DNA of 64,000 nucleotides, taken from NCBI RefSeq assembly GCF_009937765.1, contig NZ_CP047089.1, forward strand, positions 990,272 through 1,054,271. Reading direction: 5' to 3'. Source of the stretch: Bacillus pumilus. GTDB lineage: Bacteria > Bacillota > Bacilli > Bacillales > Bacillaceae. Below, piece by piece: positions 36,884 through 45,795 of the stretch (positions are counted from its first letter, which is position 1; each line of letters opens with the position of its first letter). Made by a program: the position numbers and the translations under genes. Under the pieces are notes generated by a model. The model did no database searches, had not been told where the DNA came from, and worked only from the letters and a program-made list of their open reading frames with translations.

Positions 36884-37150
36884 TTAACAGCCTAATAAAC
36901 TACTTTCTTTTATAATCCGAAGAAATTTTGCTGTTTCGAATGCTACATCAGGTGGAAGGCCTGCCTGTATAAACATTGCGCTACTTTGTAAAAAAACTGA
37001 TATAGCTTTCTTTGCTATTGTGTTGAGAATATCTTGCGCCATTGTTAAGGACCATATGCATTTCGGCTTGTATCATTTGTCTACCACAGAAATTTTCATC
37101 AAAACGAAGTTCTAAAAAATAAAAAAATGATTGCGGACACCGCAACCAAA
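36884..37150 (-). pseudogene. Frameshifted gene remnant before the toxin gene
   Basis: Within the 426-base gap 36826-37251 the minus strand holds two overlapping coding-like frames. Frame one (about 37150-36981) ends LRFDENFCGRQMIQAEMHM... and frame two (37042-36884, ATG start, 52 residues) reads MAQDILNTIAKKAIS...FLRIIKESSLLGC before TAA. Neither has a ribosome site. They may be one gene with a shift near 37040. A minus-strand terminator-like hairpin (TTGCGG-TGT-CCGCAA then Ts) sits at about 37125-37145. I cannot name the family. Confidence 0.4.
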
Positions 37151-37251
37151 AAAGTAATTTTCTTAAATCTATCTTAAATACATTGATACACTCATTTTGA
37201 TTTGATACCCTTGATTTTGGAATTTAATACAAAAGGAGGAATATAAACAAA

Positions 37252-37989
37252 ATGTTCAAAAAAACACTCTTAGTCCTAATTACCCTAGCGCTTGTCATAT
37301 CAATAGGGTCTCCATTTTCATCAGAAGCATCAGCAGAAACACACTCTATCCATTCACAAGAATTAGAAGCGTTAGTAACACCGACGGTTCTACAAAATGA
37401 ACAAGCTAACAAAGAATTAGACGAACTTGAAATGAAAATGGGGGAATACATAGAAAGCCTTCCATTTACAGAAAAAGAATTTGAAAACATGACAGAGTCA
37501 GAACAAAATAAAGTGATCGATCAATATTTCAACAATGAAGAATTTTTAGCTTTAGAAAACCGAATGAAACAACTTGACTCCAAAAGTAGTCAGAGTGAAA
37601 TCACAACACAAGCACTACCAATATTCTTCGTACCAATCGCAATGACCGTAGGAAGAGTAGCTTTAATGGCCATCAGATCAAAAGGCGCAAGAACAGCACT
37701 TAAATATCTAAAAAATCGAATAAAAGGATTCGGTAAAAATTACAAAATTAAATGGGATGTAAGAAATGATAAAGGACAACTTAGAAGTTTAGTTGTCGTC
37801 CTACACAAAGGAAAGAAAAAAACAACAAGAGTATTTGCTGTAGACAATGGAAAAATCCCTTTAATACCAAAAACTTCAACTTGGTATTGGCATTTCCATG
37901 TAGCCCCAAAAGATAAAATACACCATGCTCTCAGAGCATCAGTACCAAAGAAATACAAAGCAAGTCCAGGAGAAACAATATTACACTAA
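37252..37989 (+). CDS. Secreted putative toxin (SAR2788-like)
   Basis: A 245-residue exported protein. The signal peptide (MFKKTLLVLITLALVISIG, likely cut after SEASA near residue 28) is followed by an acidic helical region (residues 40-115), a hydrophobic stretch (IFFVPIAMTVGRVALMAIRS, about 123-142) and a basic C-terminal domain (KYLKNRIKGFGKNYKIKWDVR...WYWHFHVAPKDKIHHALRASV). That layout recalls the SAR2788-family putative toxins of Firmicutes; this is remembered similarity, not a search. AAAAGGAGG precedes the ATG. It lies convergent with a candidate immunity gene across a shared terminator. Confidence 0.6.
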   Translation: MFKKTLLVLITLALVISIGSPFSSEASAETHSIHSQELEALVTPTVLQNEQANKELDELEMKMGEYIESLPFTEKEFENMTESEQNKVIDQYFNNEEFLALENRMKQLDSKSSQSEITTQALPIFFVPIAMTVGRVALMAIRSKGARTALKYLKNRIKGFGKNYKIKWDVRNDKGQLRSLVVVLHKGKKKTTRVFAVDNGKIPLIPKTSTWYWHFHVAPKDKIHHALRASVPKKYKASPGETILH

Positions 37990-38017
37990 AAAACCCCTAA
38001 TTTTTAGGGGTTTTTTT
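37988..38017. terminator. Bidirectional terminator between toxin and convergent gene
   Basis: AAAAAACCCCTAA pairs with TTAGGGGTTTTTTT around TTT; it contains the end of the minus-strand gene. Confidence 0.9.
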
Positions 38018-38317
38018 CTCTTCATGACTTGTAACTATATCAACTGGATGTATCAAGTTTTCATCATCATTATCCTCATCAATGTAAGGCATAATAAGTG
38101 AATCCAACTCTTCCTTGTCATCGACTAAAGCAACGTAAGTTGTATAATCCTCTAAATCTGATGGAAACAATTCAGCTTGACCAACATTACTTTTCAATGC
38201 TTGGTCAATAGCACTCTTTAATTCTATTAAACCCTCACGATTACCAATAATATAAGAATCCATATGCCAACTTTTTTGAGCATAAATATGACAAATCTTA
38301 TCCCTATCTTTCATCAT
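37997..38317 (-). CDS. Small acidic protein, candidate immunity protein
   Basis: A 106-residue soluble acidic protein: CHIYAQKSWHMDSYIIGNREGLIELKSAIDQALKS, then an acidic C-terminal region (PYIDEDNDDENLIHPVD) and a lysine-rich end. The opening resembles small proteins often seen beside LXG-type or other secreted Bacillus toxins. The acidic charge would complement the basic toxin tail opposite. AAAGGTG lies a few bases before the ATG pair at 38317. It is convergent with the toxin gene rather than downstream of it, which is unusual for an immunity gene, so the role is only proposed. Confidence 0.5.
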   Translation of the reverse strand: MMKDRDKICHIYAQKSWHMDSYIIGNREGLIELKSAIDQALKSNVGQAELFPSDLEDYTTYVALVDDKEELDSLIMPYIDEDNDDENLIHPVDIVTSHEEKKTPKN

Positions 38318-38349
38318 CTCATTACACCTTTCCTGAAAAATTTAAATGA

Positions 38350-38472
38350 TTATGTTTTTTCAACCTGCTTCGTTGCCGCAATTATTTTTTTAGTTTCTTG
38401 AGTTTCTCTTATAGCTTGAAATAGCTTTTTATCTATTTTAATAAGACTTCTTTGTATGTATTCTTGCTGTTT
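38350..38472 (-). other. Start-less coding-like stretch, probable gene remnant
   Basis: On the minus strand about 40 codons read KQQEYIQRSLIKIDKKLF... ending KIIAATKQVEKT before TAA at 38350. A stop lies just upstream and there is no start codon. It is a helix-forming, Lys/Gln-rich tail typical of a protein C-terminus. It sits upstream of the candidate immunity gene in the same direction. The remaining bases of 38318-38615 show only promoter-like sequence for arr. Confidence 0.35.
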
Positions 38473-38615
38473 TTAACTTTCTGGAGGTTACAAATCCCAT
38501 CTTACTCTCTACTTCCATTATACCCCGAATATCATCTCATTTATAGACTGTTTCTCGCCCATATGAAGCCGTATACTGTTATACGCAAGTCAAAAACGAT
38601 AAGGGGCGTGGCTGT

Positions 38616-39032
38616 ATGAATGACAAGCAACAAGTTTTAGACCCTGGTCCATTTTTTCATGGGACGAAAGCAGAATTGAAGATTGGGGATCTGCTTGAAC
38701 CGCAGTATTTATCCAATTTTCAGGAGAAAAAATCAAACCATATTTATTTCACCGGAACATTAAACGCAGCCAAATGGGGTGCTGAATTAGCAAGATCTGA
38801 TGCGAAAGAGAGAATTTATCTTGTAGAACCGTTAGGCGAGTTTGAAAATGATCCGAATTTGACAGACAAAAGATTTCCCGGCAACCCAACACGTTCTTAT
38901 CGGTCGAAATCCCCTTTGAAAATTGTCGCAGAATTAGGTTCATGGGAAAGACATTCCGATGAAGAAATTGAACATATGCTGAGCTCTTTAAAGAAATTAA
39001 GTGAAGAAGGAAAAAATGTCATATACGATTGA
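38616..39032 (+). CDS. arr: NAD(+)-rifampin ADP-ribosyltransferase
   Basis: Arr inactivates rifampin by ADP-ribosylating its ansa-chain hydroxyl. The 138-residue length and the motifs FFHGTKAELKIGDLLEP, NHIYFTGTLNAAKWGAELA, RIYLVEPLGEFENDPNLTDKRFPGNPTRSYRS and PLKIVAELGSWE agree with the family, including the compact NAD site without the classic R-S-E triad. AAGGGGC precedes the ATG. It is a single gene with its own terminator at the edge of the accessory patch. Chromosomal arr genes are common in environmental bacteria; no mobile element is seen beside it. Confidence 0.92.
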   Translation: MNDKQQVLDPGPFFHGTKAELKIGDLLEPQYLSNFQEKKSNHIYFTGTLNAAKWGAELARSDAKERIYLVEPLGEFENDPNLTDKRFPGNPTRSYRSKSPLKIVAELGSWERHSDEEIEHMLSSLKKLSEEGKNVIYD

Positions 39033-39049
39033 TGATTCTCAATCACACG

Positions 39050-39084
39050 AAGGCCGCCTCATCAACAACTGGGCGGCCTTTTGT
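39050..39084. terminator. Bidirectional terminator
   Basis: AAGGCCGCC and GGCGGCCTT pair, followed by TTGTTTG; it separates arr from the convergent mng operon. Confidence 0.88.
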
Positions 39085-39090
39085 TTGATC

Positions 39091-41010
39091 TTATTGAAAC
39101 AACGCATTCATTAGCTCATCAAATGTTTTTGATTGATTCAGGGAGTGAATGCGGTTTGGATTGTCCAGTAAATCGACGGCCTGTTCAAAGAATTGATTCA
39201 TGTAGGCTGCGTCATCTTTATGAATGGCTAATAAAAAGACAAGTGATACTTGGTTTCCCTGCCAATCAATCGGCTGTTTTAAGTGTGCAATGGCTACGCA
39301 GGATGTGCCTTCATTTGTGATGAGCGGGTGCGGCATGGCAATTCCTTTTCCAAGATAGGTAGATGACATTTGCTCCCGCTCAAGCACCGAGGATCGAAAA
39401 GAAGGCGATACTAGGTGATACGTTTCTAAACGGCTGCATAATGCGTCTAATACCTCTTCCTTACCGGATAGGTCAGCATTCAATATGGTCAATCGTTCTT
39501 GAAAAAACGCCATCAGTTCTTGCGAGGGAGTCCCGTGTCCATTTAATAAATGAATGACCTCATTCACTTGCTGTACATCATGTTGTTCAAAAAAGGCGCT
39601 GACCTGTATCACTGGTTTTCCCTTTGATGCGAGTGGGACCGTTGTAATGATGACATCACAGGGAAGGGTGGTGCTCATGAGATAATCCTGATAGGAATAA
39701 AGCTCGACGATGTCCAGTTCATGCTGAAAGGCTGTCTTCAACTTAATTTCAAGCAGTCTTGCCGTCCCTAATCCAGACCCGCACACGATAATCGCTTTCT
39801 TTTTTTGCGAGGTGTCGAGCTGACTTCTTTCAAATGAAGCAGCGATATGCAGGGCAACATATGCCGCCTCATCTTCATTTGGCGTCCGCACCAGTTGTAA
39901 GGCATTCAGCCCGCTGACAGCCAAATCAAACGGGTATGGATAGGATGTTTTGATTTCATGCAACAGCGGATTTTGTAAGGATACGCCATATTGGATTCGA
40001 TTTAATAATGGTTTCATATGAAGCATCAAGTCTTGCTGCAGGATGTTGTCATCTGCAAATCGATGGCCGCTCATTTTCTCAATGTGCTGTAGAAAGACCG
40101 CAACCGCCTGCTGAACCTCCACTGTCGTCTGATGCTGGGCGGCTTCTTTCCACGTTTGATTTGCCAATAGATGCATGACTAAGTAATCTGTTTCATCCTC
40201 TGACAAGGTGACATGAAAGGTATCACTCACTTGATGTATGATCTTTTGAGCAATTCTCACCAAAACAGGTGATCGTTGTGTACGAGCGGTACTGGCGGGT
40301 ATCCGCTGGTTTTTTCGTGTTTGCTGAATCGCAATCGCTAAGTGAATGACTAAGTTTTTTAAGGCAATGTCTTTAATGAGCAATGACTCTTGATGCAGGT
40401 TCGTCAAAACAATAGATCGAATGGTTTCAAGAGAAATATCAGGAAAATGGAGCTGCTCCCGCTCGGTGATATGAGAAAGCGCAGGCTCTTCTTCAAGGAG
40501 TAAGTCTGCATAGCATGTTCTTTTTTGTAGCTCGTCTCCTTCGATTTTCAAGCCAAATCCGGGCTTTGACACAAGAGCCATACCGTAACGGGCTAACAGC
40601 TCTCGTCCTTTTTTTAAATCACTGCTGACTGTCATGCGACTGATAAACAATTCTTCGGCTAGCTGGTCAATTTTTAAGTAATCCTGTTGAAGCAATAGCT
40701 TCCTCATGATGAATCGTACACGCTCTTCTGGCATGACGGGGACGAGTGAGCGGGCAGGAAGTTTCTGCTGATGAAGCCAAAGCAGGAAGGCATCTTGATC
40801 ACTCGTTAATAGGGTGTATCCCTTTCCGCGGATCGTTTTAATCTTGGCTCCAGCTTCCTTTAATTGCTCATTTGCTTCTTTGATTAAATGACGGATGGAT
40901 CGGTCAGATAAGCGAAAAGAGGCAGTGAGCTCCTCTAGCTTCACGAACCCCTTCGTTTCGAATAGCCGCTGGATCAGCTGATAGGTTCGAGGATCTGCCG
41001 TCATCATCAT
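39091..41010 (-). CDS. PRD/PTS-domain transcription activator (ManR/MtlR-like)
   Basis: A 639-residue regulator: two N-terminal HTH domains (LIQRLFETKGFVKLEELTASFRLSDRSIRHLI; DYLKIDQLAEELFISRMTVSSDLKKG), two PRD domains (about residues 170-390), an EIIB-like domain (AIIVCGSGLGTARLLEIKLK with Cys) and a C-terminal EIIA-like domain (YLGKGIAMPHPLITNEG with His). The PTS phosphorylates these sites to report substrate and carbon status. It is the last gene of the operon and overlaps the kinase gene by four bases, so it would activate its own operon. Confidence 0.93.
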   Translation of the reverse strand: MMMTADPRTYQLIQRLFETKGFVKLEELTASFRLSDRSIRHLIKEANEQLKEAGAKIKTIRGKGYTLLTSDQDAFLLWLHQQKLPARSLVPVMPEERVRFIMRKLLLQQDYLKIDQLAEELFISRMTVSSDLKKGRELLARYGMALVSKPGFGLKIEGDELQKRTCYADLLLEEEPALSHITEREQLHFPDISLETIRSIVLTNLHQESLLIKDIALKNLVIHLAIAIQQTRKNQRIPASTARTQRSPVLVRIAQKIIHQVSDTFHVTLSEDETDYLVMHLLANQTWKEAAQHQTTVEVQQAVAVFLQHIEKMSGHRFADDNILQQDLMLHMKPLLNRIQYGVSLQNPLLHEIKTSYPYPFDLAVSGLNALQLVRTPNEDEAAYVALHIAASFERSQLDTSQKKKAIIVCGSGLGTARLLEIKLKTAFQHELDIVELYSYQDYLMSTTLPCDVIITTVPLASKGKPVIQVSAFFEQHDVQQVNEVIHLLNGHGTPSQELMAFFQERLTILNADLSGKEEVLDALCSRLETYHLVSPSFRSSVLEREQMSSTYLGKGIAMPHPLITNEGTSCVAIAHLKQPIDWQGNQVSLVFLLAIHKDDAAYMNQFFEQAVDLLDNPNRIHSLNQSKTFDELMNALFQ

Positions 41011-41891
41011 TGCGCGGCTCCTTTTGCCTGTAAGGCATCAGTACCAAGAGCGATAGCGCCCATTAAACCTGATAATCCATCAAAGGATGGCTTGGTGATA
41101 ATTTTATTTAAAGGCTTTGGTAGTTGTAAATACCCATGAAGCCGCTTTTCTGTTTCCTCAAGAATGAGCGGCAGCATAGCGGGCTGTTTCATGACACCTC
41201 CGCCTAGAATGATGCGTTCTGGTGAAAGGGTGAGTAATAGATTGGCGGTCATCTGCCCGAGATAGTAGGCGTGAAGTGACCAAGTAGGATGGTCCTCTGG
41301 CAGCATGGGGGCCAGTGTATGGTAACGTCCTTCTATGGCAGGTCCAGATGCCAGTCCCTCTAAACAATCATGATGTATAGGGCAGCAGCCACCGTAGGAA
41401 TCATGAGGGTGCCGCTGTACTGTGATATGACCCATTTCTGGATGCAGCAACCCGTGAATGAGGCGATGTTCAATATAGGCACCGCCACCTATCCCAGTTC
41501 CTACAGTGATATAGACCAAAGAAGCAGGCTTTTCTGCTTCAAGCGAAAAGCGGGCTTCCCCGAGTGCTGCACAGTTCACATCGGTATCAAGCTTCATCGG
41601 GAGCCCAAGGGCTTGTTTTAAGGTAGAGAGGAAAGGGAATTGGCGCCAAGCTGTTTTGGGTGTCTCTAAAATCGTCCCATAGCTTGGGCTGTGCTCTTTT
41701 ACATCGACGGGCCCAAACGCCCCAATGCCAATGGCATCGACTGGATGCTTTGTAAAGTAATCGATCACTTGCTGGCATGTTTCAATTGGATTTCCTGTTG
41801 CAAAGGAAGTCATGTGTTCAATCGTTCCGTCTGTTGTTCCGTAGCCGCAGACAAATTTTGTTCCGCCTGCTTCAATGCCTCCAATTCGCAT
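41007..41891 (-). CDS. ROK-family sugar kinase (fructokinase-like)
   Basis: A 294-residue ROK kinase: MRIGGIEAGGTKFVCGYG is the phosphate loop, GAFGPVD and DTDVNCAALGEARF hold the sugar and catalytic Asp region, and the zinc motif is GHITVQRHPHDSYGGCCPIHHDCLEGLASG (His, three Cys). It resembles the ScrK/GmuE fructokinases that also phosphorylate mannose. In this operon it could phosphorylate free mannose released by the mannosidase. GGAGGG lies eight bases before ATG 41891. It overlaps the regulator gene and follows mngB after a strong hairpin. Confidence 0.9.
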   Translation of the reverse strand: MRIGGIEAGGTKFVCGYGTTDGTIEHMTSFATGNPIETCQQVIDYFTKHPVDAIGIGAFGPVDVKEHSPSYGTILETPKTAWRQFPFLSTLKQALGLPMKLDTDVNCAALGEARFSLEAEKPASLVYITVGTGIGGGAYIEHRLIHGLLHPEMGHITVQRHPHDSYGGCCPIHHDCLEGLASGPAIEGRYHTLAPMLPEDHPTWSLHAYYLGQMTANLLLTLSPERIILGGGVMKQPAMLPLILEETEKRLHGYLQLPKPLNKIITKPSFDGLSGLMGAIALGTDALQAKGAAQ

Positions 41892-41912
41892 GATCAATGC
41901 CCTCCATTAAAG

Positions 41913-41942
41913 AGGGGCGGAATCCAAATGGATCCCGCCCCT
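41913..41942 (-). other. Strong internal hairpin between mngB and the kinase gene
   Basis: AGGGGCGG-ATCC and GGAT-CCGCCCCT pair almost completely around ATTT on the minus strand, followed only by TCTTTAA. It probably acts as an RNA-stability or attenuation element that separates expression of the front and back of the operon. Confidence 0.6.
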
Positions 41943-41948
41943 ACATGT

Positions 41949-44612
41949 TCATTTTTTCTTTACAATGTAGGTTTGTACCTGACAAGGTGTGAGCGGTTCA
42001 ATGTGTAATGATCCATGTTGTGCTTTGAGTATATGTCCTTCAGGTGTTTCGCCTAAATTCGCTGTTTCTCCGTGTTGTAGAGATGAACTATTGATTGAAG
42101 CGGCTGTTTGACGCGTCAAAAATGGATTGAACAGACGGATGACAATGCCTGTTCCATGCTCTTCTTTTTTCAGAGCACTAAGAATGGCTCCGTCTGTTTC
42201 GATGTCAAGCAGGCTATAAGTAGATTGTAAGTCTTCTTTTTCATCTCGGAAAGAGAAAATTAAACGCCCGTTTAAAAAATCTGCCCGTTCGTAGCATTGA
42301 ACTGGTGTGGTATACCGCTTGGCGAGCTGTGCTAAGTGCCCCTCGCTGACAGCGTCCTTGCTATAGTGCATGCCAAATGAGAACGACAGTGCCCCTTGCA
42401 GCTGAGCGTCAGGTGTCTCCACAATTTTTTCACCAGATGCGCGACCTGGACGGTAAAGGAGGTTTTCTTTCCCCATTTTTCCGAAACAGCGGAAGAGCGT
42501 ATATGCAATCGTTGTATAGTCTTCTCCTGTGATCTGGTATTCTCTCACGCAGTCCGTCAATAGAGCGACACCGTATGCTTCATCACGAAGTGCAGTAAAG
42601 GATTGCATCGGTTCAATGGTGATCGGTTTTTCTTCCCAATGTTCATTGTTCCACCATTCAAGCTCTTGCGTGAGCTCAGTTGGGCGTTCGATGGTTCCAA
42701 ACTGCTGATCGCTCAGTGATACTTTTGATGCGATGCCTGTATCAAAGAGGACACGCAGACGATGGTCTAACGCATGATTGTCGACATCGACATGAAAACG
42801 GATAACAGGCTCATCTTTGTTTAATGCCACCTTTGCTGTAATCGGGAGTGAAGTCGTGACCGTTTGCTGAGAGCGCTCTTCTAAGTCATATGGAACAGTA
42901 AGAGTAAGCTGGACAGTGAGCTCTTCCTGCAAGCCGCTTTTAGACACTGCGATATCTGCTGAAGAAAGGTCTATGGATGACACATATAGATCCTCACGCG
43001 GTGGTGAATAGTTGTAAGAATCCCCATCGTCTCCATTGTCTTCAAAGATCATTTGCTCAGAAAATGTCCGGCCAGTTTGTTTATCTGTGATGTCCAGTGA
43101 TCCATTATCGTTTGCTGTAATGCGATAATACGTATTTTCAATCGCATGTCCGTCTGTTTGTTCCCATACAGATTCGCTCGATTCATCGAAAACCATGCTG
43201 ACTTGTGTATAACCAACGGATGGTAAGCTGGTGGCTTCGATCAGTAAAACGGCTTTCCATACCTGCTTTGGCATGTACACTTCTTTACTTGGGTTAAGGG
43301 AAATTTGCTGTGCCAGCACATAATCTGTGACATTGGTTTTGCTTTTCACTGTGTACGCAAGTGTTCTCCCATGTGCATCCTTTAGTGTAAATGGACGTTC
43401 CGTGATAAATGTTTCAACTTCAATGATTTCAGAACGTTTTGAAGGCAAGGTATTAAATAACGTGAGTGTAATTTCTTGCTCAGTTTGCAGTCGAATGGCA
43501 ATGAGACGCATGTGTAGGTCCACAAGGTTCTCGGCGATTTCCTTTGCCTGCTTGTAGCGGAAAAAGACGTCTTGATTCGTCGTATCACTATTACATCCGC
43601 CAATGCTGTCATGCGCTGCATTTTCAAACATGAGGTACCAAATATCACGAACCGTGTCATGCGGGTAGTCGTGTCCGAGTGAATAGCTGATCGTGAGGAT
43701 CGGCTCCATCACATTGACAAGATAGTTTTCAATTTGATTGTTTAAGATTTTTAAATCAGCTCGTGTTGAAAAAATAGATTTGTGAATTCGCATGTGCTTC
43801 GCATGAATGAGCTCTCCTTGTAACGTTTCAAAAGATGTCCGCTCTTTTTTCACTGCTGCAATGTAATCTTCTAAACTGCTGATTTGATAGTGGTGCTCGT
43901 CCAGTCCATTGGCTTTTTCTAATAAGTCAGGCAGATTTTTGCGGATGGGTGCCTGGTCAAAGCCATTTGGGAAATAGACATTCTTTGTGGTGGCCTTTGC
44001 TTGCAACGCACCGATTTTTTCAGATAAAAAGGCTTGTAAGTCCTCATCCTTTTCAGGAATATTTCCACCGTAGTAGTAGCCAAATGGCAGGTTCACCGCA
44101 AAGACTTCACTTCCGTCAGCACCTTGCCAATTGAATTCGGTGTGATTCGTCATATGATCTGAAACGCCGCGCCAAAAAGCCGTATCCACAATACCAAATC
44201 CGCGGTAAATTTGAGGCATTTGTGCGGATTGACCGAAAGAGTCAGGGACATAGCCGACTTTCATCACATGACCGAACTGCTGACAGCGTTCAATTCCATA
44301 TTGCAGGTTCCGTACAATGGATTCACCCGAAATGACGAGTTGGTCGGTTTGGGTATACCATGGGCCGATGATGAGACGTTTCGCTGTGACGAGCTTTTTG
44401 ATTCGATTCTCATCCTCAGGACGCCATTTCAAGTAATCATCCAATAAGGATGCTTGGGCATCGAGCATGAAATAATGGAACCTGTCATCTGTTTCAAGGG
44501 TGTCTAAAATGTCCATTACGCTTTTCATTAAGTAGATACGGGAGCGGGAGGTGGTGAAATACCATTCCCGGTCCCAGTGAGTATGTGGAATCACATGTAC
44601 ATTGACAGTCAT
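41949..44612 (-). CDS. mngB: Alpha-mannosidase, GH38 (mannosylglycerate hydrolase type)
   Basis: An 887-residue GH38 enzyme. VIPHTHWDREWYFTTSRSR is the zinc-binding N-terminus, GYVPDSFGQSAQMPQIYRGFGI carries the nucleophile Asp, and AHDSIGGCNSD holds further metal-site residues. Length and the PTS context fit MngB, which in E. coli cleaves 2-O-(6-phospho-alpha-mannosyl)-D-glycerate into mannose-6-phosphate and glycerate. The real substrate may be another alpha-mannoside. It is the fourth gene of the minus-strand operon, 28 bases after the EIIC gene. Confidence 0.9.
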   Translation of the reverse strand: MTVNVHVIPHTHWDREWYFTTSRSRIYLMKSVMDILDTLETDDRFHYFMLDAQASLLDDYLKWRPEDENRIKKLVTAKRLIIGPWYTQTDQLVISGESIVRNLQYGIERCQQFGHVMKVGYVPDSFGQSAQMPQIYRGFGIVDTAFWRGVSDHMTNHTEFNWQGADGSEVFAVNLPFGYYYGGNIPEKDEDLQAFLSEKIGALQAKATTKNVYFPNGFDQAPIRKNLPDLLEKANGLDEHHYQISSLEDYIAAVKKERTSFETLQGELIHAKHMRIHKSIFSTRADLKILNNQIENYLVNVMEPILTISYSLGHDYPHDTVRDIWYLMFENAAHDSIGGCNSDTTNQDVFFRYKQAKEIAENLVDLHMRLIAIRLQTEQEITLTLFNTLPSKRSEIIEVETFITERPFTLKDAHGRTLAYTVKSKTNVTDYVLAQQISLNPSKEVYMPKQVWKAVLLIEATSLPSVGYTQVSMVFDESSESVWEQTDGHAIENTYYRITANDNGSLDITDKQTGRTFSEQMIFEDNGDDGDSYNYSPPREDLYVSSIDLSSADIAVSKSGLQEELTVQLTLTVPYDLEERSQQTVTTSLPITAKVALNKDEPVIRFHVDVDNHALDHRLRVLFDTGIASKVSLSDQQFGTIERPTELTQELEWWNNEHWEEKPITIEPMQSFTALRDEAYGVALLTDCVREYQITGEDYTTIAYTLFRCFGKMGKENLLYRPGRASGEKIVETPDAQLQGALSFSFGMHYSKDAVSEGHLAQLAKRYTTPVQCYERADFLNGRLIFSFRDEKEDLQSTYSLLDIETDGAILSALKKEEHGTGIVIRLFNPFLTRQTAASINSSSLQHGETANLGETPEGHILKAQHGSLHIEPLTPCQVQTYIVKKK

Positions 44613-44640
44613 TGATCAACGACACCTTTCTTCGTTCAAA

Positions 44641-45759
44641 TTATCCTTCTAGCACAAGGTCAAAATCGTCTTCTTCTTTCTGCTTCTGATCATGTTCCGG
44701 CGTTTTTGGCTCTTTTTTCTCAGAGAAATTCACAAGCAGGTTGGCGCCAATACCGATGACGAGTGCGCCAGTAAGGGCTCCGATTAAATAAGCCCACCAG
44801 TTTCCGACTGAGAAGAAGCCGTATAGCCCGCCAATTGGCGGCATGATGTCATGAACTCCTAATAATGCAGCGACCCCGCTTCCAATAGCACATGCGACAA
44901 CATTGAGCGGAATCAATTTCAAAGGATTGACGAGGGTAAAAGGGATCGCCCCTTCCGTAATACCGATAATGCCCATAACAAGTCCGCCTCGTCCGGCTTC
45001 TCTAAAGGTTGGAGAGAAGTTGCGTTTTCGAATCAATGTCGCAAGCCCGTATCCAAGCGGTGGAATGACAATCGCAATATTGACAAGAATGGCAGGGAGG
45101 TAGACGCCTGATAGGAAGAGCGCGTTACCAGCCATCCACGCTGATTTATTCACCGGTCCGCCAAGATCGAAGCCAATCATCGCACCTAAAATGAGAGCGA
45201 GCGCGAGTGTGCTTGTTCCATCAGCGACCATGCCTTTAATCCATTCAATTAATGCCGTGTTCAAAGCGCCTAATGGTCCGCCTAGAAGAACTGACATTAG
45301 AAGTCCGGTTAAGCCAACGGTAATCAGCGGCAGGATGAGCAGAGGGACGAGCCCAGCTGCAGAGCCTTGAATTTGAATTTTTCTTTTCACAAAAAGAGCA
45401 ACATATCCTGCGAAGAAGCCTGCAATGACGGCACCTATAAATCCAGCATTCGTTGAGCTGGCAAGGGCACCGCCGATGAACCCAGCTGCAAGCCCTGATT
45501 TATCCGCAATCGAATAGGCGATAAATCCAGCGAGTAGGACGTTCATTAAGCCAATGCCTGTCCAGCCAACCTGCTCCATTAAATAAGCACCGTGCAATAT
45601 GCCGCCAGCATCCTTATAGGCGTTTAAATCTGAAACACCAAATCCTAAACCGACTAGTTTTGCTAAACCAACGATAAGGGAGGCACCGATGATCACAGGA
45701 AGAATATAAGAGATACCGGTCATGAGATGGCCTTCAATGACTTTTAATTTTGCTTTCAT
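44641..45759 (-). CDS. PTS fructose/mannosylglycerate-type EIIC
   Basis: A 372-residue membrane permease of the fructose-specific EIIC family with about nine segments: GISYILPVIIGASLIVGLAKLVG, GGALASSTNAGFIGAVIAGFFAGY, MIGFDLGGPVNKSAW (the substrate-binding GPVNK motif) and GIIGITEGAIPFTLVNPLK. The charged tail after residue 350 is typical. The start at 45759 has AAAGGAG nine bases upstream; an in-frame start nine codons earlier lies before that site. It works with the separate EIIB and EIIA encoded upstream. Confidence 0.92.
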   Translation of the reverse strand: MKAKLKVIEGHLMTGISYILPVIIGASLIVGLAKLVGLGFGVSDLNAYKDAGGILHGAYLMEQVGWTGIGLMNVLLAGFIAYSIADKSGLAAGFIGGALASSTNAGFIGAVIAGFFAGYVALFVKRKIQIQGSAAGLVPLLILPLITVGLTGLLMSVLLGGPLGALNTALIEWIKGMVADGTSTLALALILGAMIGFDLGGPVNKSAWMAGNALFLSGVYLPAILVNIAIVIPPLGYGLATLIRKRNFSPTFREAGRGGLVMGIIGITEGAIPFTLVNPLKLIPLNVVACAIGSGVAALLGVHDIMPPIGGLYGFFSVGNWWAYLIGALTGALVIGIGANLLVNFSEKKEPKTPEHDQKQKEEDDFDLVLEG

Positions 45760-45795
45760 TTTGCTTTGCTCCTTTCTATATGGCATTGCTCACGT

